From an uncultured Isoptericola sp. (lineage in GTDB: Bacteria; Actinomycetota; Actinomycetes; Actinomycetales; Cellulomonadaceae): a stretch of DNA of 58,847 bases. The position numbers and the translations under genes were made by a program. Every line of letters starts with the position of its first letter. The stretch's first letter is position 1. Below are positions 26,524 through 34,597 of the stretch, piece by piece. The stretch is from positions 1 through 58,847 of the forward strand of contig CANMFP010000015.1 in the NCBI GenBank assembly GCA_947497265.1. Reading direction: 5' to 3'. The notes beneath the pieces are model-generated. The model searched no databases, was not told where the DNA came from, and saw only the letters and a list, made by a program, of their open reading frames with translations.

Positions 26524-27750
26524 TCACCCGCCTGCTCGTCGGGCCTCGCGGGGTCGGGTGCCGAGCGCGACGAGTGTGGCGACGCCGGCGAGGACGGCGA
26601 GGACGGCGAACGTCTGGGGGTATGACCCGGTCGCATCGGTGAGCGCGCCGGCCGCCCATGGTGCCAGCGCCATCGCGAGGGTGGTCGGTGCGTTGAGGAC
26701 GCCGAAGAGCGCACCGAACCCGCTGGTGCCCCAACGGTCGCTCACCGCGGTCGACTGGAGAAGGGTGAACGCGCCGCGGACGACACCCAGGACCGTGGCC
26801 GCCGCGACGAGCGCCAAGGCAGGGCCCGGGATCACGCCTACCGCGAGAACGGTTGCTCCGGCGCACGCCGCCAGGACGACGGTGCGGCTCATCGGTGTCG
26901 TGCAACGGACCAGCGGTGGATAGGAGATACGCCCCAGGAGCTGGCCCGCGCCTGACAGGCCGAGCGCCCAGGCCGCGGCTGTCGGCGACAACCCGCGCCA
27001 GCCAAGCATGGAGACCAGGTGGATGGTGGCCGCGAACAGGGCGAACGCGATCAGCGACGTGGTGACCGTCAGCAGGACGAACGGTCGGCTCGTGGTGATC
27101 CTGCGCCGGTCCGAGCGCGCGGAACTGGCGTCGTGACCGGGCAGCGAGGGCCACGCGGCCCGCAGGCCCAGGGCATGGGTGGGGATCGTGGTCAGGGCGA
27201 GCAGCGCGGCGAGGGTCACATAGGTCAGGCGCCACCCGAGATGCGCCACGAGCGCTGCCGTGACCGGCGCGAACACGGTGCTGGCCAGTCCGGCGACCAG
27301 TGTCAAGATCATCAGTGCACGACCCCGGGCGGGGCCGTACCAGCGGGTGAGGGCTGTGAAGGCCGGCGCATAGAGCACCATCGACTGCGAGATGCCAGCC
27401 ACGATCCAGGCGGCGGCGAACCAGCCCAGCGTCGGGGCGGCACCGACACCCAGGACCGCGACGGTGGCGATCACGGACCCCGTCGTCATCACGCCTCGGG
27501 GGCCGTGATGGTCGATCAAGCGGCCGACGGCGACCCCGGCTGCCGCGGCGACGACCAGTGCCGCGGAGAACGCTGCCATCGCGGACGTCGATGTCCACCC
27601 GGTGTCCGCGACGATCGCCGGGAGGGCGACGGGGAAGGAGTAGTACAGGACGCCCCAGCCGACGACCTGCGTCATGCACAGCGCCACCAGAGCCTGCCGG
27701 GGCCCGCCGGCGCGCGGGCGTAAACCCTCGTTGCTCTGGCGGCCGGTCAT
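26524..27750 (-). CDS. MFS transporter, probably organoarsenical/arsenic efflux
   Basis: The 408-residue protein has 12 predicted helices of the major facilitator superfamily (VALCMTQVVGWGVLYYSFPVALP, GRLIDHHGPRGVM in the loop between helices 2 and 3). Its ATG overlaps the stop of the ArsO-like gene by four bases (ATGA), and both are divergent from an ArsR-type gene, so arsenical export is the best guess from context. The sequence alone does not show the substrate. Confidence 0.8.
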   Translation of the reverse strand: MTGRQSNEGLRPRAGGPRQALVALCMTQVVGWGVLYYSFPVALPAIVADTGWTSTSAMAAFSAALVVAAAAGVAVGRLIDHHGPRGVMTTGSVIATVAVLGVGAAPTLGWFAAAWIVAGISQSMVLYAPAFTALTRWYGPARGRALMILTLVAGLASTVFAPVTAALVAHLGWRLTYVTLAALLALTTIPTHALGLRAAWPSLPGHDASSARSDRRRITTSRPFVLLTVTTSLIAFALFAATIHLVSMLGWRGLSPTAAAWALGLSGAGQLLGRISYPPLVRCTTPMSRTVVLAACAGATVLAVGVIPGPALALVAAATVLGVVRGAFTLLQSTAVSDRWGTSGFGALFGVLNAPTTLAMALAPWAAGALTDATGSYPQTFAVLAVLAGVATLVALGTRPREARRAGG

Positions 27751-28823
27751 CGGCCGACCGGCACGCCGCGCCGCCCGAGGTGTGCAGCCAGCGCACCGAC
27801 GACGTGCGTGGCGTCGCGGCCCACGCCGCGCAACGTGTTGGAGGAGAACGAGCGCTGCAGCTCGAGGCCGACGTAGCCGAGCCCGCGGTGCGTGGTCGAG
27901 ACGCCGCCCTGGTGCCGCGGTGCACCCGTCGCATCGAGCGCCCCCAGCGGACGGAGGTGCCCGAGGTCCGGGCGGAACCCTGTCGCGAGCACCAGCGCAT
28001 CGACCTTCTCCCTGGACCCGTCTGCCCACACGACCTCCTCGCCCGCGAGCCGCGTGAACATCTCGCGGCGGACGAGGCGGCCGGAGGTGATCTCCTGACG
28101 ATAGGTGCCGGTGTCCAGGACCAACGGCCGGGTGACGAGGCGTCGCAGCCAGGGCGTGGGAAGCACGTCGAGGCCGGTGACCCGGAGCCAGAAGTGGAGG
28201 TCGAAACCTCCCCGGCGCTGCGGGGTGAATGCGATCGGGGACCGGGTCGCCAGGGTCACGCGCGCGACCTGGTGGAGCTCGTGGGCGATCTGGACCGCCG
28301 AGTTGCCGCCGCCGACGATCACCACCCGCTTCCCTGCCAGGGCGTGCGGGTTGCGGTAGCCCGCGGAGTGCAGCACCTCGCCCGGGAACGCGTCGAGGCC
28401 GGGCAGGTCGGGCAGGACGGGGGATCCGAACGACCCGCTCGCCGCGATCACGCCCGCGGCCGGCTCCTCGGCTCCGTCGGCGGTGCGCACGACGAGCTCG
28501 CCGCCATGCTGCTCGACGGACTCGACCCGGGTGTCGGTGCGGATCTCGGCGCCGACGTGCTCGGCGTAGCGCGCGAGGTAGCCCACGACCTCGTCGCGGG
28601 CGGGATAGCGGCGTGGGTCGCCGTCGAACGGCAGGCCGGGCAGGCTGGAGTACCCGGCCGGTGAGAACAGTCGCAGGCTGTCGTAGTACGAGCTCCACGA
28701 ACCGGTCGGCCGGGAGCCGGCCTCCAGGACGAGCGGCGTGAGCCCGGCGGCGCGGACCGCTCTGGCGGCGGCGAGCCCGGACTGGCCGGCGCCGACGATG
28801 ATCATGGGTGAGGAAGAGGTCAT
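27747..28823 (-). CDS. ArsO-like flavin-containing monooxygenase
   Basis: The 358-residue flavoprotein has an FAD fold at its start (IIVGAGQSGLAAARAV), the SWSSYYDSLRLFSPAGYSSLPG block characteristic of ArsO and related flavin monooxygenases, a second NADPH fold (VVIVGGGNSAVQIAHEL) and ATGFRPDLG near the C-terminus. ArsO genes occur in actinobacterial and other ars operons next to an exporter. ATG 28823 is preferred over 28835 because the latter lies within the operator. No Shine-Dalgarno is seen, so the mRNA may be nearly leaderless. Confidence 0.8.
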   Translation of the reverse strand: MTSSSPMIIVGAGQSGLAAARAVRAAGLTPLVLEAGSRPTGSWSSYYDSLRLFSPAGYSSLPGLPFDGDPRRYPARDEVVGYLARYAEHVGAEIRTDTRVESVEQHGGELVVRTADGAEEPAAGVIAASGSFGSPVLPDLPGLDAFPGEVLHSAGYRNPHALAGKRVVIVGGGNSAVQIAHELHQVARVTLATRSPIAFTPQRRGGFDLHFWLRVTGLDVLPTPWLRRLVTRPLVLDTGTYRQEITSGRLVRREMFTRLAGEEVVWADGSREKVDALVLATGFRPDLGHLRPLGALDATGAPRHQGGVSTTHRGLGYVGLELQRSFSSNTLRGVGRDATHVVGALAAHLGRRGVPVGR

Positions 28824-28831
28824 GGCGTTCA

Positions 28832-28855
28832 ACATATCGACGCATCGCGATATGT
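28832..28855. promoter_or_regulatory. ArsR-type operator
   Basis: A perfect inverted repeat, ACATATCG and CGATATGT with an 8-base spacer, lies in the short gap between the divergent arsO-like and arsR-like genes. Its size matches ArsR/SmtB operators, and its place lets one bound dimer block both promoters. Confidence 0.75.
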
Positions 28856-28888
28856 CAATGCGACGAACTGAGCCGGTACGATCGAGCG

Positions 28889-29206
28889 ATGACCTCGTCC
28901 GCGCCGTCGGGGCCCGCGGGGCCGGTGCTGAGCCAGGAGACCCAGGACTTCCTCGCCGCCCTGGCCAGCCCCACCCGCCAGGCGATCCTCGCGCTCTTCG
29001 CCCGCGGTGCCGAGCTCTCCGTCGGTGAGGTCGCGGAGCAGGCCGGCCTCGGGCAGTCCACCGCCTCCGAGCAGCTCAAGGCACTGCGCCGCGCCGGGAC
29101 GGTGCTGTCCCGGCGCGACGGGAAGACGGTCCTCTACCGGGCCGACCGCGAGGGGATGACCCGCGTGCTGGCCGACCTCCAGGACTACCTGCGGACCTGC
29201 TGCTGA
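28889..29206 (+). CDS. ArsR-family transcriptional repressor
   Basis: The 105-residue winged-helix protein shows the ArsR/SmtB fold (LASPTRQAILALF, VGEVAEQAGLGQSTASEQLKALRRAGTV, RRDGKTVLYRA wing). The classical helix-3 arsenic site ELCVCDL is replaced by ELSVGEV, without Cys. The only Cys residues are the last two (RTCC), which could form an As(III) or soft-metal site as in ArsR types with C-terminal ligands. It should repress the divergent monooxygenase/exporter pair. ATG 28889. Confidence 0.85.
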   Translation: MTSSAPSGPAGPVLSQETQDFLAALASPTRQAILALFARGAELSVGEVAEQAGLGQSTASEQLKALRRAGTVLSRRDGKTVLYRADREGMTRVLADLQDYLRTCC

Positions 29207-29228
29207 TCTTGGGCGCCCTCGACCGGTG

Positions 29229-30299
29229 TCACGTCCGGTCCACGTGCCGCGGTGCCGGCCCGTCGGCGGGGGTGTCCCCGCCCCGCAGCGCCCGCGCCTC
29301 GGCGACGGCGTCGGCCCTCTTGGCGGCCTTCTTGTCGCTGGCGCGGGTGTCGCGCGGCGGGAGCTGGATGGTCTCCTCGGCCGCGAGCCCGCCCTGCAGC
29401 TCGCGGCTGCGTTCCACCTCGGCGTCCAGCTCCGCACCGAACAGCAGGGCCAGGTTGCTGATCCACAGCCACAGCAGGAACACGATGACGCTACCGAGGG
29501 TGCCGTACGTCGACCCGTAGCTGCCGAAGTTGGCGACGTAGAACCCGAACGCGGCCGAGGCCAGCGCCCAGACGACGATCGCGACGGCCGCACCGACGCT
29601 GATCCACCGGAACTTCGGCTGCTTGACGTTCGGCGTCGAGTGGTAGAGCAGCGCGATCACGATGATGACGAGCAGCAGTGCGACGGGCCACTTGGCGATG
29701 TTCCAGACTGTCAGCGCGACGTCGCTGAGCCCGACGGCGCTGCCGACGGCGGAGGCGACCGGCCCGGACAGCACCAGGCTGGCGATGACCAGGATCACCA
29801 GGACGAGGACGACGGCGGTGATCACCAGCATGACGGGGCGCAGCTTCCAGAACGGCCGGCCCTCCTCGACCTCGTACACGCGGTTCATCGCGCGGCTGAA
29901 GGCGGTGACGTATCCGGAGGCGGACCACAGGGCCAGCGCGACACCGAGGATCAGGGCGAGGCCCGCACCGGTGGAGTTCGCGGCGTTCTCGACGAGCGGC
30001 TGGACGATCGACAGGGTCTCCTCGGGCAGGAAGTCGGAGACGGTGTTCATCACCGAGTTCACCGCTGCCTCGGCGTCGGCGACCAGCCCGAGCACGGAGA
30101 TGAGGGCCAGCAGAGCCGGCGCGGACGCCAGCACCGCGTAGTAGGTGAGTGCGGCGGCGAGGTCGGTGCACTGGTCGTCGCTGAACTCGCGGAAGGCGTT
30201 CTTGAACCCCAGCTTCCAGCTCCCACCCTTCAGGTCGGGTGGCGACTCGGGCTTGTGGGAGTGCGCCCCGTGAGCGCGTCCCTCGTCGGTGTCAGCCAT
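29229..30299 (-). CDS. YihY/BrkB-family membrane protein
   Basis: The 356-residue protein has a His-rich, Pro-rich cytoplasmic start and about six helices, with family hallmarks LAAALTYYAVLASAPALLAL, VTAFSRAMNRVYEVEEGRPFWKLR and the GSVIVFLLWLWISNLALLFGAELDAE end. The charged C-terminal tail is cytoplasmic. Function is not established; these proteins were once misnamed ribonuclease BN. ATG 30299 has GGAGG upstream, favouring it over the upstream open frame. Confidence 0.85.
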   Translation of the reverse strand: MADTDEGRAHGAHSHKPESPPDLKGGSWKLGFKNAFREFSDDQCTDLAAALTYYAVLASAPALLALISVLGLVADAEAAVNSVMNTVSDFLPEETLSIVQPLVENAANSTGAGLALILGVALALWSASGYVTAFSRAMNRVYEVEEGRPFWKLRPVMLVITAVVLVLVILVIASLVLSGPVASAVGSAVGLSDVALTVWNIAKWPVALLLVIIVIALLYHSTPNVKQPKFRWISVGAAVAIVVWALASAAFGFYVANFGSYGSTYGTLGSVIVFLLWLWISNLALLFGAELDAEVERSRELQGGLAAEETIQLPPRDTRASDKKAAKRADAVAEARALRGGDTPADGPAPRHVDRT

Positions 30300-30451
30300 C
30301 GGCCCTCCAGGTGTCGTTGGTCCTGCCACCAGGCTCTGCGGCGAAGCGCGTGCCCGCAACGCGAGACCGCGGGCGGGCCGTGCCCACGGCGCGCGACGAG
30401 ACGCCGTCGGTGCCTACGGTGAGCATGAACCGCGACACGACGGAGGCCTCG

Positions 30452-30691
30452 ATGACGCACGACGCCGACGACCGGGCGCACCGCCCGGACCCCGAGCCGG
30501 GACGGGACAGCGAGACGGACGTCCAGCCGGGCGAGACCCCACCGGCCTCGGGCCAGATGAGCGCTCCGCAGGGTCACGAGGAGCACGGGCCGCACCGCGC
30601 GACCCCGTGGCTGTGGATCGTGGCGATCGGACTGGTGGTGCTGCTGGCCGCGGCCTTCTTCGTGGGGTACGGCATCGGACTCTTCGACTGA
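30452..30691 (+). CDS. Small single-pass membrane protein
   Basis: The 79-residue product has a long acidic, Pro-rich N-terminus and one C-terminal helix (WLWIVAIGLVVLLAAAFFVGYG). ATG 30452 has GGAGG at 30442-30446; an upstream ATG 30425 has none. It is not recognised. It is followed five bases after its stop by a 20-bp-arm hairpin. Confidence 0.6.
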   Translation: MTHDADDRAHRPDPEPGRDSETDVQPGETPPASGQMSAPQGHEEHGPHRATPWLWIVAIGLVVLLAAAFFVGYGIGLFD

Positions 30692-30695
30692 TCCG

Positions 30696-30769
30696 TGACG
30701 CTGAAAAGGTAGTCACCGCTGTTGACTACCTTTTCAGCGTCATCGATGTTGACTACTCAAGCGTAGTCA
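30696..30769. promoter_or_regulatory. Hairpin plus tandem GTAGTCA/TGACTAC operators of hipBA
   Basis: Perfect 20-base arms (30696-30715 and 30723-30742) flank a 7-base spacer; their inner ends are GTAGTCA and TGACTAC. A second pair, TGACTAC at 30750-30756 and GTAGTCA at 30763-30769, follows with a 6-base spacer. The heptamer is thus present four times just before hipB, as expected for cooperative autoregulation by HipB-like proteins. The first hairpin may also terminate the upstream gene. Confidence 0.75.
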
Positions 30770-30785
30770 TCGGAGGCGCATGCTC

Positions 30786-31037
30786 ATGTCGTACACGGGC
30801 CGGGTCACCAGCCCCGAGTCCTTGGGGCGGATCCTCCAGCAGGCGCGGCTGCTCAACGGCTGGAGCCAGCGGGAGCTTGCGGCGCGCATCGGCACCACGC
30901 AGCGCTACATCTGGGAGATCGAGACCGGGAAGCCGTCGATCTACACCGAACGGCTCTTCGCCGTCCTGCGGGAGACGGGGACCGAGCTCTCGGCGACGAT
31001 CACCGAGCAGAGCACCGGGCAGAGCACCGATGGGTGA
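30786..31037 (+). CDS. HipB-like Xre antitoxin
   Basis: The 83-residue helix-turn-helix protein (LGRILQQARLLNGWSQRELAARIGTTQRYIWEIETGKPS) matches HipB antitoxins, which bind and silence HipA kinases and repress their own operon. ATG 30786 is preferred over ATG 30780 because GGAGG at 30772-30776 is then nine bases away. The gene overlaps the hipA start by 8 bases. It is intact although its toxin is broken, so it may now act only as a regulator. Confidence 0.85.
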   Translation: MSYTGRVTSPESLGRILQQARLLNGWSQRELAARIGTTQRYIWEIETGKPSIYTERLFAVLRETGTELSATITEQSTGQSTDG

Positions 31038-32200
31038 GCTGGTCGTCGAGCTCTACGGGGTCACGATCGGGAGGCTGACCGGCGACGGGAGGACCTTCGA
31101 CTTCGACGCCGACGCCGGGGCGATCGAGGAGTTCGGCCTCGACAGCCTGGTGATGTCGGTGGCGGTCCCGCTCGCGGTGGTGCCCGCGCGGACACGCCGA
31201 GGGCGCAGGCAGAACTTCTTCCGTGAGCTGCTGCCCGAGGGTCGGATGCTGACACGTCTCGCGCAGCAGGCCGGGACGGCGGAGCACGACGTGGTCGCGC
31301 TGCTGCGGTCGTACGGACGAGACGTCGCTGGTGCTCTGCAGATCTGGGATCCCGACATGCCCGGAGAGCCCAGGACGCCGGCGGTGGAACCGCTGACTCC
31401 TCGCGGGGTCGCCGACCTCCTGAGCGAGGTGGACTCGTTCCCCCTGGCGAACAAACCGCAAGGCGGCAAGACGTCGTTGGCGGGAGTCCAGGACAAGGTG
31501 GTCCTGGTTCGGACTTCTCGAGGATGGGCGCGCGCGCTAGTACGGCGCGAGGATCGCCCGTGCCCTCGGCCTGGCAGACCTCGACACCCGCATCACGGAG
31601 TTCGACGGCGTGCCCGCTCTCGTCGTCGAACGTTATGACCGCGAAGGCGGCGCGGGCGACAGCCCGCCGCAGCGGATCCACCAGGAGGACTTCAACCAGG
31701 TGCTCGGCACGCAGGGGGACCAGAAGTACCAGCGGTACGGCGGCAAGGCCTCGCTCCTTCGGGTAGCCCGGGAGCTCACCACGCTGGGAGATCGACGGTC
31801 CGTCCGTCGTCTGGCACGCATGACGGTGCTCTCGGCTGCGATCGGCAACCTCGACCTGCATGCCAAGAACCTGGCGCTTCTCCATCCCCGTGACGGGTCT
31901 GTCCAGCTCGCGCCGGCATACGACGTCGTGCCACAAGCGCACCTGCCGAACGACGGCGAGCTCGCTCTCGCCGTGGATCGCGTCTACCGGCACTCAGCGA
32001 TCACACGGGCCCACCTGGTCGCAGAGATCCACTCATGGGGTATGCGCGACGCCGACCAGATCGTCGACGAGAGCCTGGCGGCGGTGCTCGAGACGGTGTC
32101 CGTCGAGACACCGGACCCGCGGGCGCACCCAGATCTGGTCGACGACATCGTGCGGTTCGCGACCAATCTTCGCGCCGGACGCGAGGCCGGCCACCACTGA
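31030..32200 (+). pseudogene. HipA-like serine/threonine kinase toxin, broken
   Basis: ATG 31030 opens a HipA frame: N-terminal subdomain (NFFRELLPEGRMLTRLA), then the loop GVQDKVVLVRTSRGWARAL. At about 31533 the frame is lost. The rest of the kinase continues in another frame from about 31540 (YGARIARALGLADLDTRI, VPALVVERYDR, catalytic GNLDLHAKNLALL, PAYDVVP) to the stop at 32200. The text that should join ARAL to YGARIARA, some 20-40 residues including STHI(L/V)KP, is missing, so a deletion with frameshift removed part of the ATP-binding lobe. HipA phosphorylates aminoacyl-tRNA synthetases such as GltX; this copy should be inactive. Confidence 0.85.
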
Positions 32201-32242
32201 TCGTGGTGGTGCTCCGGCTGCCCTTTCCAACGTATAGCGCAC

Positions 32243-32266
32243 GGGGGGCCTTGCGGCAAGACCCCC
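32243..32266. promoter_or_regulatory. Rifamycin-associated element (RAE)
   Basis: The core TTGCGGCAAG at 32251-32260 is flanked by a run of six G plus CC on the left and A plus five C on the right. This is one mismatch per arm from the actinobacterial RAE inverted repeat that precedes rifampicin-inactivating genes and helR. A TATAGC -10-like box lies just upstream at about 32234. Confidence 0.85.
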
Positions 32267-32332
32267 GTGGAGGCGCAGAATCTCAGGTCTCCGCCCCGCC
32301 GCCCCGGGGCCTCGCGACCGGAGCTGATGCCC

Positions 32333-34597
32333 GTGACCACCCGTTCCTCGAGTGCCTTCGACCTGCCCGCAGCCCGCGCCGCCAAGGCGGACGCCGCCCT
32401 GATCGCCGACGACGACCAGCACTTCGCGGCCATCGCCGCCAGCCTCGCCGACTCGACGGCAGACCTCACCGAGCGGCTCGACGCCGCCCGCCGCACACCC
32501 GCCGGCTCTGGGCAGACCGCGATGGACCGCGACCAGGAGATCCACCGGCTCACGGCCCGCCTGGGCACCCTGCAGCGGTTCGGCCTGGACCTGTGCCTCG
32601 GGCGCATGGTCCCGGCCGACGGCGGCGATCCGGTCTACGTCGGCCGCCTCGGGCTGACGGACCCGACCGGCCGGCGGCTCCTGGTCGACTGGCGCTCGCC
32701 GGCGGCCGAGCCGTTCTTCGGTGCGACGCATGCCGACGCGATGGGGCTCGCGAGCCGCCGCCGCTACCACTGGTCGGACGGCCGGGTCTGCGACTACTGG
32801 GACGAGGTGTTCGACGCCGGCGCCCACGGCACCGACGGGCTGGCTCAGCACCCTGCCCTCGACGACCAGTCCGCGTTCATCGCCGGCCTGGGTGCGGAGC
32901 GCTCGGACCGGATGCGAGACGTCCTGGGCACGATCCAGGCGGACCAGGACGCCATCGTCCGCGCGGGGTCGCAGGGCACCCTGGTGGTCGACGGCGGGCC
33001 GGGCACCGGCAAGACGGTGGTCGCGCTGCACCGCACCGCCTACCTGCTGTACGCGGACCCGCGGCTCGGTCACCGCCGGGGCGGGGTGCTGTTCGTCGGC
33101 CCGCACCGGCCGTACCTGGCGTACGTCTCGGACGTCCTGCCCAGCCTGGGCGAGGAGGGCGTGCAGACCTGCGTTCTGGCGGACCTCGTCCCGGAGGGGC
33201 GGACGGCGGCCCCTGAGCCGGATCCGCAGGTGGCCCGGCTGAAGGCGGACGCGCGCATGGTGGCCGCGATCGAGCCTGCGGTACGCCTCTACGAGAACCC
33301 GCCGACGGAAGGGCTCCTGGTCGAGACGCCCTCGGCGGACGTCTGGATCGGCGCCGACGACTGGGCGGAGGCGTTCGCGACCGCCGAGCCGGGTACGCCG
33401 CACAACGAGGCCCGCGACCAGGTGTGGGAGGCGCTGCTGCGCATCGGTGTGGACAAGCTTCGCGACGAGCTCGCCGACGGCGGCAACATCGACGCCTGGG
33501 ACGACGGCACGGGGGACGGCGTCGACGGGGCCGACGGCGGCGCGGACGACGAGTTCGACGCCTACGGACGGACCGCCGTCGACCCTGACGCCGCCTCCCG
33601 GGCCGCGCTCACGGCGAACCGCGATCTGGTGCGGACGTTCGGGCGGGCGTGGCCGCTGCTGGAGCCGACCGACGTCGTCGGCGACCTGTGGGAGGTGCCC
33701 GCCTATCTGCGCCGGTGCGCGCCGTGGCTGGAGCCGGACGAGGTCTCCGCGCTGCAGCGGGTGGACGCCCGGGCGTGGACGGCGGCGGACCTGCCGCTGC
33801 TGGACGCGGCGCACCGGCGGATCGGGGACCCGGGGGCGGCGCGCCGTCGACGGCGGCAGGAGGCGGCCGCAGCGGCCGAGCGGGCGCGCATGGCCGACGT
33901 GGTCGACGACCTGATCGCGACGGACGACTCGGACCTGGGGGTGATGTCGATGCTGCGCGGCCAGGACCTGCGGACCGCGCTGGTGGACACCTCCGAGGTC
34001 CCCGTGGCGGAGCCGGACGAGCTCGCCGGACCGTTCGCGCACGTGGTGGTCGACGAGGCGCAGGAGCTGACCGACGCGGAGTGGCAGATGCTGCTGGCGC
34101 GCTGCCCGTCGCGGAGCCTGACGGTGGTGGGGGACCGCGCCCAGGCGCGGCACGGCTTCACAGAGACCTGGGCGGAGCGGCTCGAGCGCGTGGGCCTGGA
34201 CCGGGTCGGGATCGCCTCGCTCACGATCAACTACCGCACGCCGCGGGAGGTGATGGCCGCGGCCGAACCAGTGATCCGGGCGGCGATCCCGGACGCGAAC
34301 GTCCCCACGTCGGTGCGCGGTGCCGGGCCGGTCGTCCACGGGACGACGGCGGAGCTGGAGCGGGTGCTCGACGACTGGCTCGCGGAGCACCCCGGCACCG
34401 CGTGCGTCGTCGGCGACGTCGACATCGCCCCGCGGGAACGCCTCCGGGTGCTGACGCCGGTGCTGGCCAAGGGGCTCGAGTTCGACCTGGTCGTGCTCGT
34501 GGACCCGCAGTGGTTCGGCGACGGGATCGAGGGAGCGGTGGACCGCTACGTGGCGATGACCCGTGCGACGCAGCAGCTCGTGGTGCTCACGGGCTGA
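32333..34597 (+). CDS. helR: HelR-type RNA polymerase recycling ATPase
   Basis: This is a UvrD/HelD-like superfamily 1 ATPase of 754 residues: N-terminal coiled region (ADDDQHFAAIAASL), Walker A GGPGTGKT, Walker B VVDEAQELTDAEW, VVGDRAQA, INYRTP, KGLEFDLVVLVDP and MTRATQQLVVL. Actinobacterial HelR displaces rifamycin-bound RNA polymerase from DNA and gives rifampicin tolerance. The RAE immediately upstream strongly supports this assignment. GTG 32333 is nine bases after GGAG; ATG 32327 is the alternative. Its 3' end overlaps the converging phosphodiesterase gene by 11 bases. Confidence 0.9.
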   Translation: MTTRSSSAFDLPAARAAKADAALIADDDQHFAAIAASLADSTADLTERLDAARRTPAGSGQTAMDRDQEIHRLTARLGTLQRFGLDLCLGRMVPADGGDPVYVGRLGLTDPTGRRLLVDWRSPAAEPFFGATHADAMGLASRRRYHWSDGRVCDYWDEVFDAGAHGTDGLAQHPALDDQSAFIAGLGAERSDRMRDVLGTIQADQDAIVRAGSQGTLVVDGGPGTGKTVVALHRTAYLLYADPRLGHRRGGVLFVGPHRPYLAYVSDVLPSLGEEGVQTCVLADLVPEGRTAAPEPDPQVARLKADARMVAAIEPAVRLYENPPTEGLLVETPSADVWIGADDWAEAFATAEPGTPHNEARDQVWEALLRIGVDKLRDELADGGNIDAWDDGTGDGVDGADGGADDEFDAYGRTAVDPDAASRAALTANRDLVRTFGRAWPLLEPTDVVGDLWEVPAYLRRCAPWLEPDEVSALQRVDARAWTAADLPLLDAAHRRIGDPGAARRRRRQEAAAAAERARMADVVDDLIATDDSDLGVMSMLRGQDLRTALVDTSEVPVAEPDELAGPFAHVVVDEAQELTDAEWQMLLARCPSRSLTVVGDRAQARHGFTETWAERLERVGLDRVGIASLTINYRTPREVMAAAEPVIRAAIPDANVPTSVRGAGPVVHGTTAELERVLDDWLAEHPGTACVVGDVDIAPRERLRVLTPVLAKGLEFDLVVLVDPQWFGDGIEGAVDRYVAMTRATQQLVVLTG

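Noticed and set aside
30696-30742. Transposon terminal repeats
   Set aside because: The arms enclose only seven bases and no coding element; an operator or terminator hairpin fits better.
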